DNA of 64,000 bases, taken from positions 88,040 to 152,039 of the forward strand of contig MNCI01002155.1 in the NCBI GenBank assembly GCA_015680685.1, in the 5' to 3' direction. Positions 43,621 through 56,333 of the stretch are shown piece after piece. Position numbers and translations under genes: made by a program. The notes below the pieces were generated by a model. It searched no databases. It worked only from the letters and a program-made list of their open reading frames with translations, and had not been told where the DNA came from. The stretch's first letter is position 1. Each line of letters opens with the position of its first letter. Source of the stretch: Gnetum montanum (lineage: Eukaryota > Streptophyta > Gnetopsida > Gnetales > Gnetaceae).

Positions 43621-46600
43621 ATTTTAAGGTGATTTTATGATCAAAGTAAGACAAAACCTAGTAAAAATAGGCTATGAATTATTAAAATATGATAAAATTT
43701 AGAGCAAACAAGCCATAAATTGCTAAAATAAGCAAAAATCTAGTAAAAAAGATCATAAATTATTAAAAAAGTAGTAATATTATGAAAATAAGGAAGAAAT
43801 TTCTGTAAACTTCTAGAATAAGTAAAAATCTAGTAGAAATAGCCAAAATAAGCAAAAATATTATGAGAATAGGTTGTAAACTTCTATAATAATGGCTTTT
43901 TGTGGTTAAAATATTTAAAAAGATAAAAATTGATTTTTCTAATGTGCAGGCCCTGATTTCCTAGTGTGTGAGGATTGTGTGACATACCCACAACATGTGG
44001 GATCTCTCAGCATAAGAAGAATTGTAACAAGATTTATGACTTGTTTGGCTTGATTTGACTACATCTAGGCTGTGTAGGGCTAGTTCAGGGCTTGTTCAAC
44101 CATTTTTGGTAGTGTATGGATAGGTTTGATTAGGGTTATAGCTTGCTAGTATCTCATACACTACGACAACATGTGGGATAGGCTTCCCCAGCATGTGGAA
44201 CCTAAACCTAGTTTTGATAGCTTGTGAAGGTCAAATTTCCATCCCAAGTCTTGTGGAACTCACTAGGCTACTTATGAGAAATTTTGGGCATGGTGAATCT
44301 TGGTGTAAGGCTCACATGCTAGCCCACATGTTGCCATAGTATGTGGGATAGGTGCTCTAATGTGTGGAACCTAACCATGCTAGTTTGTGGGGATTTTGTC
44401 TCTATTTTTTGCTTCTCTAGGCTTCCATGAAAGCATCTAGGCTATGAGGTGAGATCTATAGTTCTTTCAAACATCTCAGGCAAAGTATGATGTATATGAG
44501 GTGGGTTTAGAAGTTTTTGGTATCTCACATGTTCCCCCACACATTGTCAGAGAGTGTGGAACATGCCTTCCTAGCATGTGAGCACTTGTGGATGAAATCC
44601 TAGCATGTGATGATGAAATTTCTAGTGTATGAGTAGTTTTAGATGGGGTTTTAACATGTTGGAATTTTTTGGATTTTTTCAAGGTTTGGTGAGGCCCTTT
44701 GGACAACATGTGGGCTAGTTTAGTAAGAGAAATGATTGGTGTAGACTTCACATGTTGTCCCACATGCTACCAAAACATGTGGAATATAATTCTCTAGCAT
44801 GTGGACATTTTAAAGTTGATTCCAGCATGTGGGGTTGTTTGGTGTTCTTACCCAAGTCCTGTGGGATCCACCCATGGTCAAACTATTAGCCTGTAAGCTA
44901 GGAAGTCAAAATCTCAAGAAAATCTTATTGTGTAAGATCTATTTAGTTATCTATTCTCTAATCATAGCATGCAGAAGGTTTCTTGTGACATATAGAGGGT
45001 TTCATGGGTAGTGTGTGGACATTGTGAGAGGACTTTTGATATCAAAACCCAGTGTGTGAGCTTATTTCTCACCTAATTTCTTAAGGGCATCATATAAGAG
45101 TTGGATTTTTTAGTTAAAACCCATATACCCAACACTTCATAGTAATTTTTGCATTTATCCATCCCTGTATACAACACGATTGTAGAAAATCTAAGAATTT
45201 GGGCTTCTTCCTACAATAATTGAGGTAACACTCTCAAGTTTCAGTGACCATGGTGAAGAAGATTAGGTTAACAAGTTAGAATCTAGTGTTGGATAAGGTG
45301 GAGAAGGTAGTATGGATCATCTCCAAGCTTTTTGATCCATATACAAGTGAAGGATCTTCTTCAAGGGCCACCAAGTTCCAATCTTCCTTGTATTTTCTTT
45401 ACTTTTGACAAATTTGTGAAAATGTTTTTCCATTCCTAGGCTTGCTTCGATTGAATTTTACATTCTCACTGCACCAAATTCAAGGTTTAGGCTTTTTGAT
45501 CATGTTAGATTTGAAACTTGGATTTTTGGGCATCTTGTGATAGAGATTTGAATTTTTTCCTCACACCTATGCATAGCATTTTTTCCCTATTTTTATCGGT
45601 TTTGGTCAAATTTGATGATTTTTTCTAGCTCATATGAAATGCAATTTTTGGATTCTAGTACCACAGAATTGTTGTTTGAGGTCTTTTGACCATTTTAGAT
45701 GTAAATTTAAAATTTTTAGATTTTTTATTGTTGAGATCTGAATTTTTTATCAATCCAATGCAGAAATTTTTTGCCCATTTTTTCAAAATTTTGTAGTTTT
45801 TCCATGGAAAAACTAGCATCATTGATAAATTTTTGATCACATGTGGTTAGCTTCTTAGGTTCCTAGTGATTGTAGATATAGTGTGGAAGGGTTCTAGGTC
45901 AAGTTTGGACTTTTCAGAAATTTTTCTTGAATTTCTCATAGGGTTTTTTCTTACATTTGGTTCACTACAAACTAGGGATTTTCGGTGGAAATTCTATGAA
46001 AATCTAGATTTTTCTACACTATAACTATAGCATTGATGGTGAATTCAAGGTTTCTAAGCATATTCTCAGCATTTGAAATTGAAAATAATTTTTAAAATTT
46101 TTAAAGATATTTTTTCCTAGCTCCAAGTACTATGTTGGTTAGTTACAATTTTGATTGTAGAGTTTTACAGTGTTTATGGCTAGAATTGACAGCGTTGGGT
46201 ATTTGGGCTTGGGTTTTAGTCATTGTGCAATTTTTTCTAAGTTTCATGGCCAACATATGAAACTCTTTGGGCTTGATGGGGTAGTGTATGAGAGCCTTTG
46301 AGGTTTTTTTTAAGGGAAGAATAACAACATTTGGGCTCTAAGAACCAAGAAAACTCATGTTTCTCATCATCATTTTTCCTATATTCTAAGTGTTTTGGGA
46401 CTATGGAACTTCTTTGGCCACTTTTTATAGGCATTCTCCATCCTTTAACCCATAGAATTGTCAATTTTGGCTTCTAGTTGTGCAAAAACTTGGTTTCATG
46501 TTAACTATTTGTGAAAAAGCTTGTTTTAAGGCCTTACATGTCAACTATCTGTTAAAATGTCAAGATAGTTTTTCTGTATGTTGAATGCCCATTAAGATGT

Positions 46601-46860
46601 CAAATTTAATTTTTTTAAATGTTAATTGAAGTGTGAAAGACTAAATTTTGGTTTACATTGGAATGCTATATGAGTTAGTGGACTTGGTCAGTTTTTAATA
46701 ATTTTTTGCTCAATACCAATGCTATCATTTTAGAGGCTATTTTGCTTCAATTTTGTTAGATTTTATTCTAATGTTTCTATGGTTTCTATGGTTTCTATGG
46801 TCTTATGGTTATATGGCTTGGCTATGTGTAGGACATTGTTAAAACCTATTTTAATCATTG
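43621..46860 (-). repeat. Element D 'TGTGGGA' word field and T-rich spacer
   Basis: From about 43940 to 45080 the words CATGTGGGAT, CATGTGGAAC and GTGTGTGAG recur at irregular spacing, together with AGCATGTG. The same words occur in D's LTRs (37800-37960, 54520-54640) and leader. The rest to 46860 is T-rich without gene. A GTTTCTATG triplet repeat is at about 46773-46800. ORFs here are not recognised. Confidence 0.6.
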
Positions 46861-48768
46861 TGGAGTTGGTAGGGATCGTATGTTGCACAAGGATGGCCAC
46901 TCAGAATAGAATGCCAATATGATCATTGACAAACACATCCCAATATAGTTTAGATTTGATGCTAGAGAATTCTTGATGTACCTACTCCACAATTATAGTG
47001 TGATTATGTGGTTTGCACTTGGATGTAGATGTTTGTGCCATAATCACAAAGACTCTTACGATAGGGTCTTCAAGCTATATCTTATAGTTCATTATGGAAG
47101 ATCTAGATACTCATAGAGAAATAAAGTGGAATGAGGGCTCATATTCAGTGAGAGTTCAATAGTTGTCCCAAATCTAGGAGATGCCAAAGTATTCATAGTA
47201 TAATGCTAATAACACCTTGATGCTAGATCACCAAATCAACACTCTATTCCAAAACCCTCCTCAAACTATCTACCTATTAGAAGCATAAGCCTAGTTTTAA
47301 ATCAATATATTTTGTTTATTTTTGGTTTTAATGTTGTTTTTTCTAAGTTTTTCTCATGCTTTGGTTTTGTAGGTATAGGGTACACCATGAAGGATTGGTG
47401 AAAAATGACCAAACCTTATTTATGGCCTAGACAACCTTGGAGGAGTTTAGCAAGGTGAGATCATAAGAATGTGAGTGCTTAACCAGCTTAGTGTTGAGTT
47501 TGGTAGGTACCTTATGCAATATTCTCATGTATAGTAGATGTGTGTAGTTACCAATTATACACACAAATTTTAACCTCTTCAAGATTTACAAGCATGTTAA
47601 CAATTTTTGTTTAAGATTCCAACTTTGCTGAAGCTCGATGAGTGAACATTCATTTAAGCATGGTTAACATTTTTGTATTTATTATTTTTCTATTTTTAAA
47701 TTTTTATAGTTTTTTATGATTTTGGATTGTCTACGGTGTAAGAGGCTAATGGGCTACCTATGTTATGTATTCTCTATGTGAGTCTATCATCACCGTGATA
47801 ACTTCAAGTTGTAGCGAGGAGAAGATTCTCCTCAAATGGGGTGAAGTAGTCCAAGAACAAGCATGGTTGACAAACAAAGCTCTTGCAGATTTCCAATAGA
47901 GGACTGTTGATGTAGGTTTATTTGAGTTGTTCATGCTACCTAGTCTATTAATATTGTAGGTCAAGATGTTGAATGTGATTGACTCTTTTGATAAGAGGAT
48001 CACCAAATTTATCACTTGTGTTCATGGTTTTCCAATTTTCTTAAGGATTAATGAGTCCATGCTTAGTGATCTTTTTGGCATACCTTCTAGTAGTTTCAAG
48101 GTAGCTATTAGAGTAGGGAAGGATGTAGATCATAGAGAGAAAAGGAAGGCTTGGCTTAAATCACCTACCAATGCTACATTATCTTTTAGTAGGTGTGATG
48201 TTGACAAGGCAAATGAGACATACCTTCTTTTTATTCTAGAGCTTTTCCCATGATACTATCATAGAAGAGAACCATAGGGGTTTAACATGCCTGGACTATG
48301 AAAAAGGTTTTAATTGATGGAACTAGGTTTAATTGGGCTACATTCTTGGTTACTAGTCTAAGGGATGAAGTCTGAAAGCTCCATAATAATCTTGATTCTA
48401 TATATGATGTGCATTTTACATTTTTTGATACATACCTTAAAAGGTTTGCAAAGTTTTTGGTGGTGAAGAGAGATGGAAAGTGGGTAGCTCATGATACCTT
48501 CCAACTTTCCAAGCCTTGGACTAAACACATCATTTAGGCTATGCGTGTCCAAGATCTACTAGTGAAGGAGGTTGGAGAGTCATTGTTAGTTACCACTAAG
48601 AATGTTAGTATTGTACATTATTATTTCCCTAACAACACAGGGATAGAGCACCATGCTACACATGATAATGCAAAAAGAGCCAAAAGGATATGCATAGAAG
48701 CTGATGGCATCACTAGAGAAAAGATAAATAGACCACAAGTTACAAAAAATGTTCTTGTTGTTGACTAG
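46861..48768 (+). pseudogene. Antisense pseudo-ORF inside element D, unknown protein
   Basis: Coding-like sequence opposite to D. The best open parts are 47966-48253 (FDKRITKFITCVHGF, ESMLSDLFGIPSSSF) and, after a shift near 48290, about 48305-48768 (LIDGTRFNWATFLVTSL, VHFTFFDTYLKRFAKFLVV, KPWTKHI). Together they suggest a globular protein of roughly 300 residues. Weaker patches (HKDGHSE, FDAREFLMYLLHNY) extend upstream to 46861. Grande-type Tat elements are known for an antisense ORF, and plant transposon-associated proteins of this style exist. I cannot assign a domain, and the place between PR and RT is unusual. It could be a captured host or transposon gene. Confidence 0.5.
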
Positions 48769-49900
48769 TAGCATGTAAGAAGCTAGCCATTAAGTTTTAC
48801 AAGGTCAATTAGGCTATTGGAGGTATGTACATATTATATTTTTATCCTTTTAGCTTTTGTATTATTTTCTTTGATTATATTTTTTTTGTTTTATAGTTAT
48901 GTTCATTGGTCATCACTCTTACTGATCGTTTGAATGCTACATTATCTACAAGCCACAAGCGATAGTAGTGATGGCATTGGCGATGATGTTGAGGATGATC
49001 CTACTCCTCCTCCTATGGCTTAGTCTTGGCTACTATTGGACATGTTATATTTTTTTATTATATTATTATAGTTGTTCTTATTTGGCTATCATAGGCTTGG
49101 AGACTATGTCCTATTTTTGTTATTGTCTATTGCATAGTGCAGCTATGGATATGGACATTTATTTTTTGTAATTGTCATACAGTGTGACTATAGCTACTAT
49201 TTTGGCTTTGGCTTAAAATATATTTTTCAGTTTTTTATGTTTTAAAATTTTTATATGTTTTATGTTTTTATGTTATTTCATAGTTTTTTTTTTCATAAAC
49301 ATAAAAAATAGACATATGTTGTAAATTGACAATTGATGTGAACATGTAAAGTAAGGCTATGTAGAAAATTGGTAAACATGATGTAATAAAATAAAAATTA
49401 TAAGGTAGAAATGTAAACACATGAATAAAACCAGAATATGTACAAGGTTACTAGTGAAATGACCACAAAATATGTACAAGGATAAGAAAATACACTACAT
49501 ACTCAATTATGCAACTATTTTCTAATCTTTGAAAGATTAGGAAATGTATAAGGTCTTTGTTGCACAATTTTACACTCCCTTTTTCCTTTGCTTATGATGT
49601 TAAATGGAATCTCTTCCCATTTGGTTTTCAACCCCAATGTTATTGGTTTTTGCTTGGTTTATCTAATTATGGTTATTGACTTTTTTTTTGGTTGTGGAAG
49701 TTTCTTCTTGAAACTCCACATCAAATCCTTGCTCTATGTTAACATTGTTGATGGACAAGGGGATTGTGTTATGTTTGTGGATTATGATTTTACCTTCCTC
49801 TTAATGTAGGTGAATTTTTTAATGGATCAAGAAAGAGACTATCCATAATTTGGCCAACTAAGGCCTCCCTAGGATTAGATTGAAATCTGGTGTCTCTTCT
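48769..49900. other. Element D spacer between antisense ORF and protease
   Basis: AT-rich sequence. The + strand frame at 48968-49171 is a low-complexity hydrophobic stretch, not a credible gene. 49560-49900 has weak minus-strand coding character leading from the protease. Confidence 0.4.
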
Positions 49901-50130
49901 ATCATAAGAAATTAGCAAATGTGGGGAATTATTCCCCAGCCATGAAGTCTAATGTAATTAATCCTCTTACCACTACATGTGACTCATTAAATGATTTGAG
50001 TGTGAAGGTGGAGGTGTTTTGGATGCCTTTGATCAAACCTAAGTGCTCCACGATAGGAAAGGGAATAATGTTTGTGGCTGCCTTGTCATCTACATGTAGT
50101 CAATGAACCTTGTACTAGTCAACTCTAACC
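49901..50130 (-). pseudogene. Element D protease remnant
   Basis: Minus strand frame with HVDDKAATNIIPFPIVEHLG and VVVRGLITLDF at about 50110-49910. It resembles a Tat-type retropepsin, whose active site would be an Asp-Gly/Ser-Gly block; here it reads DDKA. The call rests on position after gag and the NIIP, LG and GLITL pattern. Confidence 0.55.
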
Positions 50131-52900
50131 ATTATAAAAAATGGAGCTTTGGACACTTCACCATTTTAAGGGTTGGTTTTCACCTTGCTACCACAAAACA
50201 TTAAGATGGTTGTTTTCATTTATTCCTAGGGTGATGGTGGTACTATCACTATGTGGATAGATTCTTTGTTGGCTGGGATATCCTCACTTACAGGAATGAA
50301 AGTCAACATCTTAACTAGAGCTTCATAGTGGGCAAGGGAGGTCATAACCAAGTCATACAAGCTAAAGAAGTATTATTTTATTCTAGTGAGAGCTTGACCT
50401 ACTCCATAGTAGTGAGAAAGTCTTTATCATTATTATATGCCTTATCAGTTTTGTTGGCTTTGACCTCCTCCATTCTACCTTGGATTTTAACCTCATGTTT
50501 CAACATTTGTTGTTTTGTTTCCTTCCCCTTCTCTTATTTTTGGTTGCCCTTCATAGGTTAGTTGGTAGATGTGGTTTGAGCATTGGAATCCATAGGTATT
50601 ACTGAAATTAGGGTAGGCTTTGGTAGGCCTACTTCCTTTCACACCTTTGGTTGGTTTGTGTCCTTAGCCTTAGGCTTAAGAACTTGCTTCTTGTGTTGTT
50701 TTGGGGGTGACTTCTTATTATTCGTTTGGGAAGATGTTGAGGCATTGGCCACTATAGGAGGATGCTAGTCAACCTAGGCTACAAGTTTAGAGGTAGAGGG
50801 AGGGAACATCCCAATGATAAAAGGTTTTTTGGAAGCCATAGGTGGTGGTATCATTATAACAAATAAAGTTCTTGAACTCATAGAAGTCTATTCATTATGA
50901 GGAGGTCTTTGAACCACAAATGGTTCCTTAGCAGTTTTAGGCTTATCATGGATGTTGAAGGTGGATATGGTGAATTGATTATTGTTAACATTGATAGGAT
51001 CCTTATATACCTACATGATTTGGTTTTGAGGCTTGGTAGGGCTATATGCATTTAGAACTAATTGTCCAATATCTAGCATCTTTTGTAAATCATCTTTTAG
51101 GGTCAAGAAAAAATTAGTATCATGGCTAGGAAGTTGATGGTAGTGGTAGAATCTATCTAACTTGAAGTACTTGGGCATGATAGGATCATCCTTCATGGTT
51201 GTAGTGGGATCCTTAGCAATCTCACATAAGCGATCATGCCTCTTACAAGCATTCTTAGATAGTTGCTTGTATTGGATATGATTGCTCTTGAGCAACTAAT
51301 TGAGAAGATTTGATGGTTTTGTGGGTATTTGGTATACTTGGACCTATCTTTCCTCTCAAAATTAAGCTTTGAAGGGTTAGCCATGAAAGCACCTGACATT
51401 GATGGTTGCAGAGCAATGGTAGTGGCCTTAGGTTATGTAGTCTTTGGCCCTTGTGTTGTTTTGGGTTCTTTGACCATTATGGGCATGACTACCTATGCTT
51501 GTTGCCTTTATCCTTGTCCCTCTCAATGTGTTGGTTCTTATAGATCATGTATGTAGGGTTGTTACCAACTTTTGCTGCATCCTCTATGTTATTAACTTAG
51601 GAAAAGGCTTGACTGAGGGATTGGGGATCTAAATAATAAAGCTTAAACTTGATAAAATCATTAACCATACCCTTGAAAATGATCAAAAGGTATGTTTCAA
51701 AGATGGGTTTAGATATTTTGTTAAGTATGATGTTTCATCTTTATATAAACTTTTGTATAGGCTCAAGGGGCCCTTGTCTCACTTTTATAAGTTGATCAAG
51801 CATTATGGCATGTTTCAAGTTGTACTTGAAATGGTTAATGAATTGATTTATCAAGTCATCTAGGGAAGAGATATATCCTTTGGATAGTGCCCAGTACCAG
51901 TTAGGAGCTTTTCCAATCAAGGACAACACAGTGTGGAACCAATCCTACAGTTATAAGCACTTCAATGAAAGGTAATTAGGTGAGCATTGGTATCACATTC
52001 ACCATTGTATTTAGTGAAGTGAGAGATTGGGATCCCTACAAGAAGAGTTATTTGCAGGATGTTAGGGTTGATTGGTTCATCTTGATAAAAGTTCATGACT
52101 TTTACTACTTATGTGGTACTAACCTCAATATTTTTTAACTTGTTGGTGAGGCTTTGGATTAGCTAAAAAGCTTGATCTAGGCTATGAGGTACTCTTGCAA
52201 GTTGTGTTTGTTGAAAGATTGGTTGTACTAGTGGTTGAATCACTTAAGGTTGGGTAATGGATTGTGGCATCAATTGGAAAGGCCTTGTTTCCATTTTTGT
52301 AGGAGGGTTGAAGAGGGAAAATGATGTTTGAGTAGGTATTTTCATGATAAAGGGGATAAAGAAGATGTAAGAAGTTAGAAGAACTTGAGGTCCTGAAGAT
52401 GGGCCTACTGAAAGGGTAAAAGGAGGTGGCATAAAAGTGATAGTCAGTGGTGGCCATGTGGAATGAGGTTGGGTTTTGAAGGAAAGAGATATAAATAGGG
52501 AAGGAACATGGAAAATCAATATGGAAGATTTCCCCACAGAGGTGGTAGGTGTTACCTACATGGAATACAAGGGGTTTTTTACAGATAAGTTGGAGAGGGA
52601 TTGTTACATATTTTTCTTCTTATTAACATCATTGTCATAGTACCCCCAAACCCATCCTGGTCCTCTTAGTCTTACCCTAAGCTACCTTCCTCACTTATCC
52701 TAACTTCCTTGTCATCCTCTACCATTTGGGCTAATAGGTTAATGTAAATTTTTGAAAGTTTGAGTTCATCATATGAGGGGGAAATGTATTCCTTCCTATT
52801 TTGATAAACAAACTCAAACTCACACTTGGAGTCTAACTCCTTGCGTGGAATGGGTGGGTCATCTTGGATTTTCATACATATAAAGTTATAATACTTTTCA
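50131..52900 (-). pseudogene. Element D gag, degenerate
   Basis: Minus strand. 52875-52672 is a polar N-terminal part. 51929-51741 is the capsid core with LIGKAPNWYWALSKGYISS and LINQFINHFKYNL, the typical W-Y...F...F pattern of Ty3/gypsy gag. 51399-51011 is the following region with DRFYHYHQLPSHDT. Pro- and Lys-rich stretches (about 50900-50450) lead to the protease. No clear CCHC knuckle is seen. Stops and shifts throughout. Confidence 0.78.
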
Positions 52901-53099
52901 GTGATATTGACATATGTGGGATTACATCACATCAACCTAAGGAACTACCTGTGCTCCATCACATCTAGGTCCCTAGGGTCATAGATGAGAGCAGATTGTT
53001 GGTTAGCATCCATACCAATGATGTGGTGCCATGAGATGGTAGAGGAAGAAGGCATAAAATGTAATAGACCAATTAAGTAGTCAAGGTGATTAAGATTTT

Positions 53100-53460
53100 T
53101 AAGGTTCCTAACATTTCAAATAAGCTATAAGTTTGCAGTGTGTAAGACTCATAGTGTGTGAGACTATAGCATGTGAAGCTATGATGTGTAAGACTCACAG
53201 TGTGTGGGAATTATAGTGTGTAGGAGTTGTAGCGTGTGAAGCTATAATGCATAGAAGTTAGAACATATAAAGCTATAACATGTAAAGGTTGTAGTGTATG
53301 AAGCTATAGTTTATGAGGCTATAGCATATGAAGCAAATTGGCTTTAAAACATAAGAACAAAAAGGGAAAAATAATATACATTACAACTATAAAAATGATT
53401 TTGTTTGTTTTAAATTTTTCCTAGCATATTTTAACAAGGTAGAGAAGAAATGCAAACAGG
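53100..53460 (-). repeat. Element D leader repeats, about 20-bp period
   Basis: Imperfect tandem copies of GTGTGTGAGACTATAG / GCATGTGAAGCTATA, clearest at 53130-53340. They lie between the PBS and gag and share words with the LTR and the 44-kb field. Confidence 0.75.
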
Positions 53461-53817
53461 TTTTAGTGTATGACCAAAAAGGGAAAAAATTGCAAACTGT
53501 AATCATAGGAACCTTTGGTAGTAGTGTGCACTATAATTGCAAGGGTAGTGCAGGGGATTGTGGCAATGTTGTGCATTGTAATTGCAAATATTAAATTTTC
53601 AATTGTAAAGTGGAGGAAACATGGGTAGTGTTGCACATTGCAATTGTAAAACATAGCAATAAAATTTTTGTAAATAAAACTAACTACAAGGCTATACCCT
53701 AGAATTTTGGAAAACCCCAAATAATTTTTGTTTGACAAAATAAAGCTCATACACCAAGGCAAAAACAAATAGAGAATTTTTTGCAAGTAGGTTTTAGACT
53801 GAGAAGTTAGGTAGAGG

Positions 53818-53839
53818 CCCTCCTTCTAGCACCTCAAAT
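53818..53839 (-). other. Primer-binding site region of element D
   Basis: On the minus strand TTTGAGGTGCTAGAAGGAGG follows the 5' LTR after one base. It resembles the TTTGGCGCTAGAAGGAGG-type start seen in many Tat elements. The tRNA is not determined. Confidence 0.6.
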
Positions 53840-54827
53840 TGTAATAGCTAAAAAATTTTGTGCTCAAGAATTAAGGATCTTAGTGTGGAATAATTTAGCT
53901 ATAAGCTCCATGGGCCTTAGAAGGATCTAGAGCACATTAAATAGTTTGGTTGATCACTTAAGGACTTGGGGGATCTATTTTGAATGCATAAATGAAAGTA
54001 AACTACAATGTATGAAGATAATGTTTTAGCATGGGACTTAAGAATAGACCACAAAATGCAAGAAATATGCAAGAAATATAGTCAAGAAAAAACTACAAAC
54101 TTCATATTTAATGTTGTAAAGAATACTATTCCAAAAAAAGTGGTTTAGAAGGTATAGATCAAAGCTTTGAAAGCTTGAGAATAAATAGTATCTTTTGTAA
54201 TTCGATGTAGGTGGCAGGGTATGTTCTACATAAAATCTGCACTAGTCTCCCATTTGATCTACATAATGAATGTTGCTACAAGTTTGATCTGCCCTTAGGA
54301 ATTAGCACTACCAATGCTACAAAAAATCTATTGCTATGCTTTTGTGTTTCTTGCCAAAGTGTGATCTACCCAAGAGTCCTAAAAATGGCATTGAATCTAG
54401 TATTTATATGTCTTGAATTTGTTGTGCTAGTGTTGGTTATAGTTGCATTTTTTCATTGGAGCATTACATGATGTTTTGAATCATCAGTGTAGCATATGGG
54501 TTAAGCCTCCAAACTCCACACGGTGCCACAACATGTGGGATTGAAATGTGCAATGTGTAAGATAAAAATTTCAATTTTTTGTAGTGTATGAAGCATTTTT
54601 GCCTTCACACACTGGCATAAATGGAATTCATAGCATGTGGGATGAAAATTTCAATTTTTACATTAAAAAATGATAAAAAAATTCTCCAAAAACACGACAA
54701 TGGGGTAGGATTTTTGATGGAAAAACAAGGCAATTAATTTTGCCTTTAGATCCCCACCAAGTTACAATGAAAATCATGGCTATCAAGCTTTTATTTGGGC
54801 CATGAATTTTCCTTTAGGTATAGCCCA
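53840..54827 (-). repeat. Element D 5' LTR (right copy)
   Basis: About 988 bp, + strand TGTAATAGCTAAAAAATTTT to TATAGCCCA. It aligns with 37152-38120. The exact outer end is uncertain by a few bases because the neighbouring C gag also fits CCCA. Divergence between the two copies is high, so the insertion is old. Confidence 0.85.
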
Positions 54828-56330
54828 TTGGATTAGAGGTTGATTGATTAGGTAGCAAAGAAGGAAGAAAAACTAAAAGAGAGAGAGAGAAAAAGAGAAT
54901 GCTAAGGAGTATAACAGTGATCACTCTTTACAAAACAAAGGTCTGTCTCTATGAACCAAAAGAGAAGGCATAATTGGAAGAGGTAGTTCAAAGAAAAACC
55001 TTGCCAATCTAAAAGTTAGTAACTAAAATTTTGGCTAATTTTGAAATAATGTGGAACTTAATTGATGAAATTTTTTAAATAGCATTAAAAATCATGAAGG
55101 AAAAGTAGAACAAGATGCTAAAGATTAGGATAGAAGGAAAAAAAGAAGATGCAAGGAAGGACTAATACTAGTATAAGGAAAAAGTATCTATAGTGGAAAA
55201 GATTACAGACTCCAATTAAGAGGATGAAGGATATGACATGTATCAATATGAGCATTCCTAGGGATGTCTTCTAGTTTTGTCACATTTTCAAGAGTTAAGA
55301 ATTTATTCCTTAAAACCAAAACTCATCAAGAGGAAAACACTTAGGAGATTACTTCATTATTAAGGTAACTATATGCAACCTTACTAACTATAATAATACT
55401 ATCCTAGTGGGACTTCCCCTCAACCTCAAGAGTATTATTTGTAGTTGCATAATCCATAGTAATGGAGGATGGTAACATAAAGATAGCAATATGCCCATAA
55501 GTAGCTTGATCCTTATGGATGTCATGTCTAGCAACTTGTGTTCTTTAGTAGCTCCACCACCCATATCTTTACTTATCAGTACTATCTTATTAAGTACCAT
55601 AGACCCACTACTCCATGGGTTGAATCTTACTCCATGTGTTGAATCTTCCTCCTATGCTCTTCATCCTTATTAGCACTCTCAACGACATGCTTCTAATCCA
55701 TTGTCGCCTGCTCTAGCCATGCAAGATTAACTGCATTCACAGCTATGATAACAAGTTACTATAAGAGTTGTAAATATGTAAGTGGATGAGAACTCAATTG
55801 GTTTTGAGTGCAAGCCTTCAAAATGTTTATTCTTTATACTTACCTATCCTTCCAAATCTATGCAAGAATTCATGATTGTGGACCCCACACCAATAGTCTT
55901 ACATATGCATTCCAAGCTACCTTCAAACCAAAGTACATCCAACGTACAAACTTTCATGTTAACAAATGTTATAACTATTTAGATTAAGGAAGGTAATCTT
56001 TCAAGAAAGAGAACTAATTTGAGAAGACCTCTTATTTACCTATAGATTGTAGGAACTTGATTCTAGAGTGTAGAGTTAACTTGATCTCACAAGAAAGATA
56101 TAAAATTTGGAAGTTACCTTTTTTAAAGAAATGAAACATGAAGCTAAGTCTTGCTAACTATTTTATCACCATTTCCTTGGGATTGATGGAAGACATTATA
56201 ACCATCATTAGTAGATAATCATACCCTACTAATTTCATTTTTCATTTCTAAGTCTATCTTATCATTAGAGCTTAGTTTAACACATTTTGACAATTGTAAA
56301 CTTTATTCAACATTGCTTGATGGGTCTAAG
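54828..56330 (+). pseudogene. Element C gag-protease, third part
   Basis: C's gag resumes right of D: ATTAGGTAGCAAAGAAGGAAG (about 54859) aligns with GGAGCAAGTAGCTAAAGAAGAAG of B at 31243. The segment YDMYQYEHS ... LSHFQELR (about 55228-55300) equals the cysteine block of A and B. The Pro-rich tail (55491-55760) and a protease part (about 55980-56300, e.g. FPWD and SYPTNF) follow. It is strongly decayed. The protease is shortened relative to B and fades out near 56330. No 3' LTR of C is found. Confidence 0.68.
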
Positions 56331-56333
56331 ATA

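Larger units (their letters stand above)
37152..54827 (-). mobile_element. Element D: large Tat/Ogre-type Ty3/gypsy element, about 17.7 kb
   Basis: Two similar LTRs (37152-38120 and 53840-54827) flank an internal part read on the minus strand: PBS, repeat-rich leader, gag, PR, a 7-kb repeat-rich spacer with an antisense ORF, RT, RNase H, a second (archaeal-type) RNase H, and integrase remnant. The second RNase H is the mark of the Tat branch. The outer bases do not show a clear 5-bp duplication (GAAAG on the left; TTGGA or TATAG on the right, depending on the end chosen). It is inserted into the gag of C. All ORFs are broken. Confidence 0.85.

Noticed and set aside
48968-49171. Plus-strand hydrophobic ORF as a membrane protein
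   Set aside because: Leu/Tyr-rich low-complexity translation of T-rich DNA inside element D, without homologous copies seen.
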